Of a stretch of DNA of 64,000 nucleotides, positions 1-9,111 are shown piece after piece; within the stretch, counting starts at the first letter, position 1; each line of letters begins with the position of its first letter. The notes below the pieces were generated by a model that ran no database searches, had not been told where the DNA came from, and saw nothing but the letters and a program-made list of their open reading frames with translations. A program made the translations under genes and the position numbers. Source of the stretch: Aggregatibacter sp. 2125159857. GTDB lineage: Bacteria > Pseudomonadota > Gammaproteobacteria > Enterobacterales > Pasteurellaceae. The stretch covers positions 434,001-498,000 of the forward strand of contig NZ_CP072548.1 in assembly GCF_017798005.1 (NCBI RefSeq), in the 5' to 3' direction.

Positions 1-2
1 TT

Positions 3-410
3 TTTGCCATTTTGAAAAATCAGATTATTGATTTATTGAAGTATCGGCAGCGTGTGGTAACGGTTTCAGAGGTGAGTGATGACGATGATCCCAATGTGTT
101 TTTTGATCAAGAAGGGCATTGGGATCGTAGTCGATTTTTACCTTCTACGTGGGAAGAACCTCAAGAACAGGTATATAAAAAAGAGTTTTGGATTATTTTT
201 GAAGCCTGCTTGGATCATCTGCCGGCACAGCAAGCGCGTGTTTTTATGATGCGAGAATATTTTGATATGCAAAGTGAACAAATTTGCCAAGAATGTGATT
301 TATCCACCTCTAATTTGCACGTGTTGCTATACCGCGCCCGCTTACAATTACAAGCGTGTTTGTCCCACCATTGGTTTGATCAAACGGATAATGCCGGAGA
401 AAAACGATGA
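3..410 (+). CDS. RNA polymerase sigma-70 family (ECF-like) factor, 5' end cut by window
   Basis: The visible 136 codons are the C-terminal part of an alternative sigma factor. After a linker rich in Asp (DDDDPNVFFDQEGHW) comes a sigma region 4 helix-turn-helix: the LPAQQARVFMMREYF segment followed by QICQECDLSTSNLHVLLYRAR. The reading frame is open to the left edge, and a TTG at 12 has no ribosome binding site, so the true start and region 2 probably lie outside the window. The stop overlaps the start of the next gene (407), a small zinc-finger protein, which is the usual sigma/anti-sigma coupling. Family assignment is sound. What it responds to cannot be read here. Confidence 0.85.
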   Translation, partial: FAILKNQIIDLLKYRQRVVTVSEVSDDDDPNVFFDQEGHWDRSRFLPSTWEEPQEQVYKKEFWIIFEACLDHLPAQQARVFMMREYFDMQSEQICQECDLSTSNLHVLLYRARLQLQACLSHHWFDQTDNAGEKR

Positions 411-592
411 AATGTCGTCAAGTGACTCAATTAATTTCTAAGCATCAAGAAAACCCCTTGACCCTATTAGAACAAGGACAAGTTTATCTGCATTTGGCGA
501 TTTGTCCTTATTGCCGAGCGTTTCATAAAAATTGTCAGAAAATGCATCAGTTAATGCGAACGTTTTCTGTGCAAGGAGAACGCCGAGATTAA
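407..592 (+). CDS. Small zinc-finger (zf-HC2 type) putative anti-sigma factor
   Basis: This 61-residue protein carries the HxxxCxxC zinc motif of ZAS anti-sigma factors (HLAICPYC, about residues 29-36) and an N-terminal MKCRQVTQLISKHQ helix like those of zf-HC2 domains. It lacks any membrane segment, so it would act in the cytoplasm. Its ATG overlaps the last codon of the sigma factor gene by four bases, indicating translational coupling. By family knowledge such proteins bind and silence the adjacent sigma factor, sometimes releasing it on thiol or zinc stress. That role is inferred from context. Confidence 0.75.
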   Translation: MKCRQVTQLISKHQENPLTLLEQGQVYLHLAICPYCRAFHKNCQKMHQLMRTFSVQGERRD

Positions 593-622
593 ATTTACCT
601 CACGAGGTGGTGACCATGTTTT

Positions 623-1255
623 CTATGCTGACTTGCGATGACAGGCTTCATACAGCGGTAAGAGCTCACGAATGCTATTAACGATAAATTGGGTCGCATC
701 CAGTGAATCCAGTTCGGCTTTTTCTGCGTTTCGCCCGATGCACCAAAAATCATCGTCAGAACGTAGCGTTAAATCAGCCGGCGAAAGCGTCTTGACTTTA
801 CGAAAATCATCGTATTCACTTTCATCACCGCGCCAAATATCAAATTCCGCAAAGGTAGTAAAGTCGATATTTTCAAGCCATTGGTTATATTGTTGTACAT
901 TAATTTGCGAACGATCGGCGCGATAGCAATGCCAATCTAAACTGACGGACAAACGACGAGAGTTTAATAATACCGATAAAATCGCCGCGGAATTAAGATG
1001 ATCTTCATACTTAAAATAAGCAAAAAAATGTCCGCGTACCTGCCACCCATTCGTCCAACTTTCAATATGCGGTTTAGCAAAAGGCGCACCGAGTTCTGTG
1101 GACACTTGCAAAATGGTCGCTTTCCAGTTTTCCCAATGAGCTTTATAGTCAGCTTTAATGCGCGGAATCTCTTCCGGGCAAAATTTTTTCATTTGAGCAA
1201 ATTGGAAAAAAGGAAGATTAAACAGCTCACAAGCACTGGCATTAATTAAGTTCAT
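623..1255 (-). CDS. Conserved hypothetical protein, 210 aa
   Basis: This is a soluble protein of 210 residues without signal peptide or membrane segment. I see no catalytic motif that I can name. It is rich in aromatic residues, with a central stretch (WQVRGHFFAYFKYEDHL) and a C-terminal DDDFWCIGR segment. The start ATG lies two bases beyond the stop of the upstream marC-like gene on the same strand, so the two are probably cotranscribed. Codon use and the long open frame resemble neighbouring core genes, so I regard it as real. The function is unknown. Confidence 0.7.
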   Translation of the reverse strand: MNLINASACELFNLPFFQFAQMKKFCPEEIPRIKADYKAHWENWKATILQVSTELGAPFAKPHIESWTNGWQVRGHFFAYFKYEDHLNSAAILSVLLNSRRLSVSLDWHCYRADRSQINVQQYNQWLENIDFTTFAEFDIWRGDESEYDDFRKVKTLSPADLTLRSDDDFWCIGRNAEKAELDSLDATQFIVNSIRELLPLYEACHRKSA

Positions 1256-1257
1256 GT

Positions 1258-1887
1258 TTAACTCATTTGTGTAAAGAAATCACGAATGCCCACCAACATA
1301 TTATTAATGGCAACGGCGGCTAAAATTAACCCCATCACGCGACTAATTACCGCAGCGCCGGTGTTACCAATCCAGCGTTGAATGCGATTGGCGGCGAGGA
1401 ATAAAAGATAGGTAATCAACAACACAGAAAGCATGATTAAGGTTGTCATGGTTTGATCGAACAGGCTGAAACGATGGTTGTCGGTGAGTAACACAATCGC
1501 CATCATCGCGCCGGGCGAGGCAATAGACGGCACAGCTAACGGATACACGGCCAGTTCGTTGAGATTGGATGAGAGTTTAATTTCTTGTTCCGGTTTGCCT
1601 TCACCGAAAATCATGGTCAAAGCGAACAACAATAACACCAAACCACCGGCAATTTGGAAGGCGGTGAGGGGAATTTGCATGGCTTCTAACAAGGCTTGTC
1701 CCGCGATGAGGAAGAAAATCAAAATACCGGCGGAAATCATCACAGCTTTGCGTGCGATTTTTCGGCGATCTTCCACGGATAAGCCAACGGTTTTGGTTAA
1801 ATAGACGGGAATGGAGCCAATCGGGTCAACAACCGCCCATAGCACGACAAATTGAACGACGAGAGAATCAAACATTGGCAACTCCAA
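1258..1887 (-). CDS. MarC/YhgN family integral membrane protein
   Basis: This 209-residue inner membrane protein has about six hydrophobic helices and the family signature near its N-terminus (VVLWAVVDPIGSIPVYL). A second conserved block reads AVPSIASPGAMMAIVLL. It belongs to the MarC (UPF0056) family, called NAAT transporters in some databases. The substrate is not established, and the old link to multiple antibiotic resistance has not held up. The downstream 210-aa gene starts two bases after its stop. An alternative start four codons further in (MFDSL) is possible. yheS diverges from it at 1955. Confidence 0.88.
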   Translation of the reverse strand: MELPMFDSLVVQFVVLWAVVDPIGSIPVYLTKTVGLSVEDRRKIARKAVMISAGILIFFLIAGQALLEAMQIPLTAFQIAGGLVLLLFALTMIFGEGKPEQEIKLSSNLNELAVYPLAVPSIASPGAMMAIVLLTDNHRFSLFDQTMTTLIMLSVLLITYLLFLAANRIQRWIGNTGAAVISRVMGLILAAVAINNMLVGIRDFFTQMS

Positions 1888-1954
1888 TAAAAAAGTGGAA
1901 AATAACCTACGTATTTTATGAACTGATATCTTATATTAAATTCGTTATAAACCA

Positions 1955-3880
1955 ATGCTTTTTTTCACAAATTTAACCTTAAAACGGGGCTTGACTACGC
2001 TCCTCGAAAACGCCAATGCCACCATTAATCCCGGACAAAAAGTTGGCTTAGTCGGCAAAAATGGTTGTGGCAAATCGTCCTTATTTGCGTTGCTTAAAAA
2101 TGAAATGAGCGCCGAAGGTGGTGAGGTGTCTTTTCCGTCAACGTGGGCGTTAGCGTGGGTGAATCAAGAAACGCCCACACTGGATTGCCGCGCCATTGAT
2201 TATGTGATTCAGGGCGACCGTGAATACAGCCGTCTGCAACAGGCATTGCAACAAGCGAACGCTGACAATGACGGTAATGCGATAGCCACTTTGCATAATC
2301 AACTTGATGCCATTGATGCTTGGACGATTGAAGCACGTGCCGGCGAATTATTGCATGGTTTGGGATTTTCTCAGGCGGAATTGGAACAGCCGGTGAAGGC
2401 GTTTTCCGGTGGTTGGCGGATGCGGTTGAATTTGGCTCAAGCCTTGATTTGTCGCTCTGATTTATTGTTGCTCGATGAACCCACCAACCACTTAGATTTG
2501 GACGCCGTGATTTGGTTGGAGTGTTGGTTAAAACAATATCAGGGGACATTAATTCTGATCTCGCACGACCGCGACTTTTTAGACCCGATTGTCGGCAAGA
2601 TTTTGCATATTGAACAACAAAAACTCAATGAATACACGGGCGATTATTCTTCCTTTGAATTGCAACGGGCAACGAAATTAGCGCAACAAAATGCCATGTA
2701 TCGCCAGCAACAACTGAAAATTGATCACTTGCAGCGTTATATCGACCGTTTCAAAGCCAAAGCTACCAAAGCCAAACAGGCGCAAAGCCGCATAAAGGCA
2801 TTGGAGCGCATGGAAAAAATTGCGCCGGCGTATGTGGATAATCCGTTTCATTTTGAATTTCGCGAACCGTTCTCTCTGCCAAGTCCGCTATTAATGATGG
2901 AAAACGCCTCTGCAGGTTATGGTTCGGGTGAAAGTGCGGTGGAAATTTTAAGTAAAATTAAACTGAATCTGGTGCCCGGTTCACGTATCGGGTTGCTCGG
3001 TAAAAACGGTGCAGGGAAATCCACCTTAATTAAATTATTGGCAGGCGAAATTGCGCCGACCGGTGGCACGATTCAATTAGCCAAAGGCGTACAATTAGGC
3101 TATTTCGCCCAGCACCAATTAGACACGTTGCGCGCGGATGAAAGCGCCTTGTGGCATTTGCAAAAAATTGCGCCCCAACAAACAGAGCAACAACTGCGCG
3201 ATTATTTAGGCGGATTTGCCTTTCACGGCGACAAAGTCAATCAGCCGGTGGCGTCTTTTTCCGGAGGCGAAAAGGCGCGTTTGGTGCTGGCGCTTATTGT
3301 GTGGCAACGTCCTAATTTACTGTTGCTGGATGAACCGACCAACCACTTGGATTTGGATATGCGTCAGGCACTGACCGAAGCGTTGGTGGATTATCAAGGT
3401 TCTTTGGTATTGGTTTCGCACGATCGCCATTTATTACGCAATACCGTGGATGAATTCTATTTGGTGCATGATAAGCAAGTGGAAGAATTTAAAGGGGATT
3501 TGGCGGATTATCAGAAGTGGCTGAACGAGCAGAATGCACAACCGGCAGTGATAAAAGCACAAAATGAGCCCAGCGAAAATGAAAATTCTGCCGCCAATCG
3601 TAAAGAACAAAAACGTAAGGAAGCGGAACTTCGCCAACAACTGGCACCATTACGCAAACAGGCAACGCAGCTGGAAACTCAAATGGAAAAATTGGAGGCG
3701 AAGTTGCAGCAGATTGAAACGGCGCTGGCAGATCCGAGTTTGTACGACGTAGAAATGAAAGCAAAACTGACCGCACTTTTAGCCGAGCAAGTGCAGGTGA
3801 AAAAGCAGTTGGAAGAGGTAGAAGCTGACTGGTTGGCACTCCAAGAAAGCATAGAAGACATCATGTCTCAAGCAGAATAA
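1955..3880 (+). CDS. yheS: ABC-F family ATPase YheS
   Basis: This 641-residue cytoplasmic protein has two ABC nucleotide-binding domains and no membrane segment. The first Walker A (GKNGCGKSS, residues 34-42) and signature FSGGWRMRL come first, the second Walker A (GKNGAGKST, near 350) and FSGGEKARL follow, and each half has LLLLDEPTNHLDLD. A basic linker (FKAKATKAKQAQSRIKALE) joins the domains, and the C-terminus (about 540-640) is a charged coiled coil. ABC-F proteins bind the ribosome E site and relieve stalled translation; YheS is the member most like this in E. coli. It diverges from the marC-like gene. Confidence 0.95.
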   Translation: MLFFTNLTLKRGLTTLLENANATINPGQKVGLVGKNGCGKSSLFALLKNEMSAEGGEVSFPSTWALAWVNQETPTLDCRAIDYVIQGDREYSRLQQALQQANADNDGNAIATLHNQLDAIDAWTIEARAGELLHGLGFSQAELEQPVKAFSGGWRMRLNLAQALICRSDLLLLDEPTNHLDLDAVIWLECWLKQYQGTLILISHDRDFLDPIVGKILHIEQQKLNEYTGDYSSFELQRATKLAQQNAMYRQQQLKIDHLQRYIDRFKAKATKAKQAQSRIKALERMEKIAPAYVDNPFHFEFREPFSLPSPLLMMENASAGYGSGESAVEILSKIKLNLVPGSRIGLLGKNGAGKSTLIKLLAGEIAPTGGTIQLAKGVQLGYFAQHQLDTLRADESALWHLQKIAPQQTEQQLRDYLGGFAFHGDKVNQPVASFSGGEKARLVLALIVWQRPNLLLLDEPTNHLDLDMRQALTEALVDYQGSLVLVSHDRHLLRNTVDEFYLVHDKQVEEFKGDLADYQKWLNEQNAQPAVIKAQNEPSENENSAANRKEQKRKEAELRQQLAPLRKQATQLETQMEKLEAKLQQIETALADPSLYDVEMKAKLTALLAEQVQVKKQLEEVEADWLALQESIEDIMSQAE

Positions 3881-3943
3881 ACCCTAAAAGAATGCAGTTT
3901 TGGAAGCTGTGTCACATTATTTTTAAAAAGATCAAAATTTCAC

Positions 3944-3972
3944 TTGATACTGTATATTGATACAGTTATTAT
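3944..3972 (+). promoter_or_regulatory. recA promoter
   Basis: A -35 like TTGATA (3944-3949) and a -10 like TATTAT (3967-3972) are separated by 17 bases, and the SOS box lies in the spacer. LexA bound there would block RNA polymerase, as expected for recA. Confidence 0.7.
3950..3965 (+). promoter_or_regulatory. LexA (SOS) box upstream of recA
   Basis: The 16-mer CTGTATATTGATACAG fits the gamma-proteobacterial LexA consensus CTGT-N8-ACAG with both half-sites perfect. It sits about 45 bases before the recA start, between the -35 and -10 elements. The recA-recX pair is therefore expected to be DNA-damage inducible. Confidence 0.9.
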
Positions 3973-4010
3973 AAGCGCAAATTTTGATAATGATTTTCCC
4001 GAGGTAAAAA

Positions 4011-5063
4011 ATGGCAACTCAAGAAGAAAAACAAAAAGCGCTCGACGCCGCGTTAGGTCAAATCGAAAAACAATTTGGTAAAGGCGCCATCATGAAATTA
4101 GGCGACAGCCAAAAATTGGATATTGAAGCGATTTCCACCGGCTCCTTCGGTCTTGACTTAGCATTAGGGATCGGCGGTTTGCCAATGGGACGTATCGTTG
4201 AAATTTTTGGCCCGGAATCTTCCGGTAAAACCACCTTGACGCTTTCTGTGATCGCTGAAGCGCAAAAAGCAGGCAAAACCTGTGCCTTTATCGATGCGGA
4301 ACATGCCTTAGACCCAATTTATGCCTCTAAACTGGGTGTGGATGTGAAAGAGTTGTTGGTTTCTCAACCGGATAACGGTGAGCAAGCGTTAGAAATCTGT
4401 GATGCCTTAGTGCGTTCCGGTGCCGTGGATGTGATTATTGTTGACTCCGTTGCGGCCTTAACGCCGAAAGCGGAAATCGAAGGCGACATGGGCGATTCTC
4501 ATGTGGGCTTGCAAGCGCGCCTCATGTCTCAAGCGTTGCGTAAATTAACCGGACAAATTAAAAATGCCAACTGCTTAGTGATTTTCATCAACCAAATTCG
4601 TATGAAGATCGGCGTGATGTTTGGTAACCCGGAAACCACTACCGGTGGTAATGCGCTGAAATTTTATGCCTCTGTGCGTTTGGATATTCGCCGTGTTGGC
4701 TCAATCAAAGAAGGCGATGAGGTCATTGGTAATGAAACGCGCGTCAAAGTGGTGAAAAACAAAGTCGCACCGCCATTCCGTCAAGTGGATTTCCAAATTC
4801 TGTACGGTGAAGGCATTTCTAAAGAAAGCGAATTGATTGATCTTGGTGTAAAACACAAACTTATCAGCAAAGCCGGTGCATGGTATGCCTATGAAAACGA
4901 GAAAATCGGTCAGGGTAAAACCAATGCAATGAAATGGTTAAAAGAGAATCCGGAGCAAGCGAAATTAATTGAAAGCACTTTGCGTGATGAATTGTTAGCG
5001 CATCCGGAAACGGCCATTACCGCCGATGTTGAAGACGAAGCAGCTGAAGCTGATTTCGAATAA
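4011..5063 (+). CDS. recA: Recombinase RecA
   Basis: RecA (350 residues) forms ATP-dependent filaments on single-stranded DNA, drives homologous pairing and triggers LexA self-cleavage. The Walker A motif GPESSGKT is at residues 67-74, and the DNA-binding loop region follows the [15 protein letters not shown] block. The acidic C-terminal tail ([12 protein letters not shown]) is typical. The start is set by a GAGGTAAA ribosome binding site just upstream. An SOS box overlaps the promoter. recX follows after a hairpin built from an inverted uptake-signal pair. In a naturally transformable family, RecA is also what integrates incoming DNA. Confidence 0.99.
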   Translation: MATQEEKQKALDAALGQIEKQFGKGAIMKLGDSQKLDIEAISTGSFGLDLALGIGGLPMGRIVEIFGPESSGKTTLTLSVIAEAQKAGKTCAFIDAEHALDPIYASKLGVDVKELLVSQPDNGEQALEICDALVRSGAVDVIIVDSVAALTPKAEIEGDMGDSHVGLQARLMSQALRKLTGQIKNANCLVIFINQIRMKIGVMFGNPETTTGGNALKFYASVRLDIRRVGSIKEGDEVIGNETRVKVVKNKVAPPFRQVDFQILYGEGISKESELIDLGVKHKLISKAGAWYAYENEKIGQGKTNAMKWLKENPEQAKLIESTLRDELLAHPETAITADVEDEAAEADFE

Positions 5064-5077
5064 AATGAGTGATAGGT

Positions 5078-5107
5078 AAAGTGCGGTGAAAAAAGACCGC
5101 ACTTTTT
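5078..5107 (+). terminator. Uptake-signal inverted pair between recA and recX
   Basis: AAAGTGCGGT (5078-5087) and ACCGCACTTT (5096-5105) form a 10-bp stem with an A-rich loop, followed by T residues. It is a rho-independent terminator made from two uptake signals. It probably limits read-through so that RecX is made in lower amount than RecA. Confidence 0.75.
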
Positions 5108-5145
5108 CTATCTGTTCCTTTAACGGTAATCACAAGTGACACAAT

Positions 5146-5607
5146 ATGTCCTCTCTTGCCCTTAATTATGTGATGAATTTACTTTCTCGCCGTGAATACA
5201 GCGAATTTGAACTGCGTTGTAAAATGCAGGAAAAAGCCTTTTCTGAGGAAGAAATTGACCAAGCCATTGCCCATTGCCAGCAAAAAAACTGGCAAAGTGA
5301 TCAACGTTTTACTGAAAGTTATTTGAATAGCCGTTCTCAACGAGGCTATGGTGTGAATAGAATTAAACAAGAATTGCGTCAATTAAAAGGGATTGAAAGC
5401 ACAATCATTGAAGCGGTTGTCCGTGAATGCGATATTGATTGGTCGGCATTGGCGTTAAATGTGTTACGCAAAAAGTTTCCTGATTATAAGGAAAAGCAAC
5501 CGCCGAAAATGCGCCAAAAAATTTGGCAATACATGCTGTCACATGGTTTTAATCAAGAGGATTTTGCGGATTATGTGGGCAGTGGTGAACGCGAAGACGA
5601 GTTTTGA
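5146..5607 (+). CDS. recX: Regulatory protein RecX
   Basis: RecX (153 residues) binds RecA filaments and inhibits their extension and activity. The sequence shows the family's helical repeats: LSRREYSEFELRCKMQEKAF, then the QRGYGVNRIKQELRQLKG block, then a C-terminal RQKIWQYMLSHGF segment. It lies directly downstream of recA in the same direction, with only an uptake-signal hairpin between, and probably shares the SOS-controlled promoter. The length is normal for the family. Confidence 0.95.
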   Translation: MSSLALNYVMNLLSRREYSEFELRCKMQEKAFSEEEIDQAIAHCQQKNWQSDQRFTESYLNSRSQRGYGVNRIKQELRQLKGIESTIIEAVVRECDIDWSALALNVLRKKFPDYKEKQPPKMRQKIWQYMLSHGFNQEDFADYVGSGEREDEF

Positions 5608-5621
5608 TCTCGAAAAATAAC

Positions 5622-5663
5622 AAAAAAAATGACCGCACTTTGCATTAAGTGCGGTCATTTTTT
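5622..5663 (+). terminator. Terminator downstream of recX
   Basis: AAAATGACCGCACTT and AAGTGCGGTCATTTT form a 15-bp stem with a six-base loop (TGCATT), flanked by A and T tracts. It is a strong bidirectional terminator containing two inverted uptake signals. The composite repeat starts immediately after it. Confidence 0.88.
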
Positions 5664-6300
5664 ATAGCTAGACAAAGTCTGACTATAAAAACCATATGCA
5701 TAGCGTATGGAGCTAAATAGCTTAAGCGATGAATAGAAAAAATCCTTGCTATATAATGAACAAGGCTGACAACCGAAACTTAACATATAGTCGGATTATT
5801 TCTCCCCTCGTAGCGTGCAACTTGTTGCACGAATAGTTAACCTCGATGTGTAATTCATGATTTCATGCGTAGCGTGCATCTTGATGCACGACCAAATCAC
5901 ACACAGAACGTTATTTAACCCTTTCGGACATTCACGATTTCGTGCAACAAGTTGCACGCTACGATTCACTAAAATAGATTAACTTCTATGTGTAATTCGC
6001 GATTTCGTACGTAGCGTGCAGCTTGATACACGAATGATTCACCTCGATACGTAATTCGCGATTTCGTACGTAGCGTGCATCTTGATGCACGAATGATTAA
6101 CCTAGATGCGTAATTCACAATTTCATGCGTAGCGTGCATCTTGATGCACGACCAGACCACGCACGGAACGTTATTTAATCCTTTCGGATATTCATAATTT
6201 CGTGCAACAAGTTGCACGCTACGAGGGGAGAAATAATCCGCCTATATGTTAATTTTCGGTTGTCAGTTTTCACAAGCTCTTTGAGGAGCTTGTGAAGTAT
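5663..6300. repeat. Composite intergenic repeat, copy A, with 68-bp terminal inverted repeats
   Basis: This gene-free stretch sits between the convergent ends of recX and leuS. A 68-bp arm at 5766-5833 recurs inverted at 6199-6266 with only two mismatches. Between the arms lie copies of a short palindrome, GTAGCGTGCAWCTTGWTGCACG, at about 5810, 5869, 6011, 6070 and 6129, and inverted at 5941-5963 and 6201-6223, often about 60 bases apart. A 95-bp block (5869-5963) is duplicated at 6129-6223. Outside the arms are a hairpin at 5663-5687 (TATAGCTAG/CTGACTATA) and one near 6271-6294 (CAAGCTC/GAGCTTG). Related copies lie near 22.2-22.8 kb and 53.0-53.4 kb. Short ORFs within it look spurious. Confidence 0.85.
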
Positions 6301-6304
6301 AGGT

Positions 6305-6334
6305 AAAAAAAACCGCACGTTTTATGTGCGGTTT
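6305..6334 (-). terminator. Terminator downstream of leuS
   Basis: AAACCGCAC (6310-6318) and GTGCGGTTT (6326-6334) form a 9-bp stem. Read on the minus strand it is followed by a run of eight T residues. It ends leuS transcription, and a nearly identical hairpin ends the gene at 53459. Confidence 0.85.
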
Positions 6335-6343
6335 GTGATTAAA

Positions 6344-8932
6344 TTACTGCGGTTTCACCACAACATTGAGCAATTTGCCGGCAACGTAAATTACCTTAAC
6401 AATTTGCATTCCATCGGTAAAACGTTTGACGTTCTCATCGGCAAAAGCGATCGCTTTCACACTTTCTTCGTCTGCCTCTGCAGCCACAGTGACTTTACCA
6501 CGCACTTTGCCGTTCACTTGAACCACAATCAATTTTTCATCTTCAATCATCGCGTCAGGGTCGGCTTCCACCCATGGCGCAAAATCAATGGCGTCTTGGT
6601 TGCCTAATTCTTGCCATAAACGGAAACAAATGTGGGGCGTAATTGGATAAAGCATACGTACGACAGCGCTCAAGGCTTCCGCCATGATGGCACGATCTTG
6701 CTCGTCATCTAATGGCGCACGGGTCAATTTGTTCATTAATTCCATGACTGCCGCAATCGCCGTATTGAACGTTTGACGACGACCAATGTCATCACTGACT
6801 TTTGCGATGGTTTTGTGGACATCACGACGTAACGCTTTTTGAGTGCTAGAAAGTGCGGTCGGATTAACGGTTGTTTTTGTCGGATTTTTGCTGTATTCAA
6901 ACACCAAATTCCATACGCGTGCTAAGAAACGTTTCGCGCCTTCCACACCGGATTCTTGCCATTCCAAGGTCATTTCCGCAGGAGAGGCAAACATCATGAA
7001 CAAGCGCACAGTGTCCGCGCCGTATTTTTCCACCATTTCTTGTGGGTCAATACCGTTGTTTTTGGATTTTGACATTTTCGTCATACCGGCGTGCACCAAC
7101 TCATGACCTTCATCATCCACCGCTTTCACGATACGACCTTTGTCGTCACGCTCTAAAGTCACTTTGGTTGGCGAAACCCAGATACGCTCGTTGGTCGGGC
7201 TGGTGTAATAGAACGCATCCGCTAACACCATGCCTTGGCATAACAATTTATTCGCCGGTTCATCACTGGTGACAAAGCCTGCATCACGCAATAATTTATG
7301 GAAGAAGCGGAAATACAATAAATGCATGGTCGCATGCTCAATACCGCCGATATATTGATCCACAGGCAACCAGTAGTTCGCTTCTTCGCTATTTAACATG
7401 CCTTGTTGATATTCTGGGCAAGTGTAACGGGCGTAATACCAAGAGGATTCCATAAAGGTGTCGAAGGTGTCGGTTTCTTTTAACGCCGGCTTGCCTTGAT
7501 AGGTGGTTTTTGCCCATTCAGGATCCGCTTTAATCGGGCTGTTCACGCCATTCATTACCACATCTTCCGGCAGGATGATGGGTAAATCTTCCATTGGCAC
7601 CGGCACTACATCACCATTTTCCAAGGTTAACATTGGAATCGGCGCGCCCCAATAACGTTGACGGGAGACGCCCCAGTCGCGTAAACGGTAATTCACTTGG
7701 CGTTTGCCCACGCCTAATTTTTCTAATTTGTCGGCAATGCCATTAAATGCCGCATCAAATGGCAGGCCATCAAACTCACCGGAGTGAATCAGTTTGCCAT
7801 GTTCGGTAAAGGCTTGTTTGGTTAAATCAATTTCTTCACCGTTCATCGGTTCGATCACTTGTTTCACTGCCAAACCGTATTTTTGTGCGAATTCATAGTC
7901 GCGCTGATCGTGCGCCGGTACAGCCATCACGGCACCGGTGCCATAATGCATTAATACAAAGTTCGCCACCCACACAGGCACTTGTTCACCGGTTAACGGA
8001 TGCACCGCATACAAACCGGTAGCCATACCTTTTTTCTCCATGGTGGCAATGTCCGCTTCCGCAACTTTAGCGTTTTTCGCTTCTTGAATGAACTCTGCTA
8101 ATTCAGGATTATTTTGCGCAGCAAGTGTCGCCAATGGATGAGCTGCCGCTACCGCCACATAACTCACGCCGTAGAACGTGTCCGGACGGGTGGTATAAAC
8201 GGCTAATTTTTTGTTGGTGTCTTTAATATCAAAGGTGATTTCCACGCCTTCAGAACGACCGATCCAGTTACGTTGCATGGTTTTGACTTGATCCGGCCAT
8301 TGTGGCAAGTCATCCAAGCAGTTCAATAATTGCTCGGCATAGTCGGTAATTTTAATAAACCATTGCGGAATTTCTTTTTGTTCCACCGGCGTATCGCAGC
8401 GCCAGCAACAACCTTCATGCACCTGCTCGTTTGCCAAGACGGTTTTATCGTTCGGGCACCAGTTCACCGTAGAGGTTTTCTTATACACCAAGCCTTTTTT
8501 GTATAACTCGGTAAAGAACCATTGTTCCCATTTATAATATTCCGGACGGCAGGTGGTTACTTCGCGATCCCAGTCATAACTGAAACCCAACAGTTGCAAC
8601 TGGTTTTTCATATAGGCAATATTTTCATAAGTCCATTTTGCCGGGGCGGTATTATTTTTTACTGCTGCGCCTTCCGCCGGTAAACCAAACGCATCCCACC
8701 CCATCGGTTGTAACACGTTTTTACCAATCATGCGTTGATAACGGGAAACCACATCACCGATGGTGTAATTACGAACATGCCCCATGTGCAAACGGCCGGA
8801 TGGATACGGCAACATGGAAAGACAGTAATATTTTTCTTTGTTGTTATCTTGTACCGCTTTGAAAGTTTTATTGTCCTGCCAGAATTTTTGCACTTCCGGC
8901 TCAAGTAAATCAGGACGATATTGTTCTTGCAT
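6344..8932 (-). CDS. leuS: Leucyl-tRNA synthetase
   Basis: LeuS charges tRNA-Leu with leucine. This 862-residue class I synthetase is full length (E. coli 860). It has the HIGH motif as HMGH in [15 protein letters not shown] (near residue 50), a zinc-type insert (CPNDKTVL...CCWRC), the CP1 editing domain (about 220-420, including [14 protein letters not shown]), and KMSKS (near 620, [11 protein letters not shown]). The C-terminus carries the anticodon-binding and extension domains. It is monocistronic: glmU diverges upstream and a terminator follows. Confidence 0.98.
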   Translation of the reverse strand: MQEQYRPDLLEPEVQKFWQDNKTFKAVQDNNKEKYYCLSMLPYPSGRLHMGHVRNYTIGDVVSRYQRMIGKNVLQPMGWDAFGLPAEGAAVKNNTAPAKWTYENIAYMKNQLQLLGFSYDWDREVTTCRPEYYKWEQWFFTELYKKGLVYKKTSTVNWCPNDKTVLANEQVHEGCCWRCDTPVEQKEIPQWFIKITDYAEQLLNCLDDLPQWPDQVKTMQRNWIGRSEGVEITFDIKDTNKKLAVYTTRPDTFYGVSYVAVAAAHPLATLAAQNNPELAEFIQEAKNAKVAEADIATMEKKGMATGLYAVHPLTGEQVPVWVANFVLMHYGTGAVMAVPAHDQRDYEFAQKYGLAVKQVIEPMNGEEIDLTKQAFTEHGKLIHSGEFDGLPFDAAFNGIADKLEKLGVGKRQVNYRLRDWGVSRQRYWGAPIPMLTLENGDVVPVPMEDLPIILPEDVVMNGVNSPIKADPEWAKTTYQGKPALKETDTFDTFMESSWYYARYTCPEYQQGMLNSEEANYWLPVDQYIGGIEHATMHLLYFRFFHKLLRDAGFVTSDEPANKLLCQGMVLADAFYYTSPTNERIWVSPTKVTLERDDKGRIVKAVDDEGHELVHAGMTKMSKSKNNGIDPQEMVEKYGADTVRLFMMFASPAEMTLEWQESGVEGAKRFLARVWNLVFEYSKNPTKTTVNPTALSSTQKALRRDVHKTIAKVSDDIGRRQTFNTAIAAVMELMNKLTRAPLDDEQDRAIMAEALSAVVRMLYPITPHICFRLWQELGNQDAIDFAPWVEADPDAMIEDEKLIVVQVNGKVRGKVTVAAEADEESVKAIAFADENVKRFTDGMQIVKVIYVAGKLLNVVVKPQ

Positions 8933-9111
8933 AAAAAATCACCTTAAAAAATAGACCGCACTTTGGCGGGTTTTAACTGAGAAAATACGGCATAGAATAG
9001 CGTAAAATGGGGAAAAATAACAGGAAGACGTGCGGTGTTTTTTATTCTTTTACAAAATGCCAAGAATGATATACTAGTGCGCAATTTTTAGCGAACAAAA
9101 GAGACATTTTT

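Noticed and set aside
2094..2549. Minus-strand frame of 151 codons inside yheS
   Set aside because: It is antisense to conserved ABC-F coding sequence with strong motifs.
5969..6217. Open frame of 82 codons on the minus strand in repeat copy A
   Set aside because: It is made entirely of repeat units (its protein repeats the same segments), has no ribosome binding site and has counterparts of different length in the other copies.
5810..6223. CRISPR-like array of regularly spaced repeats
   Set aside because: Spacing of about 60 bp looks regular at first, but the intervals are themselves repeated rather than unique, orientation alternates, and no cas genes are present.
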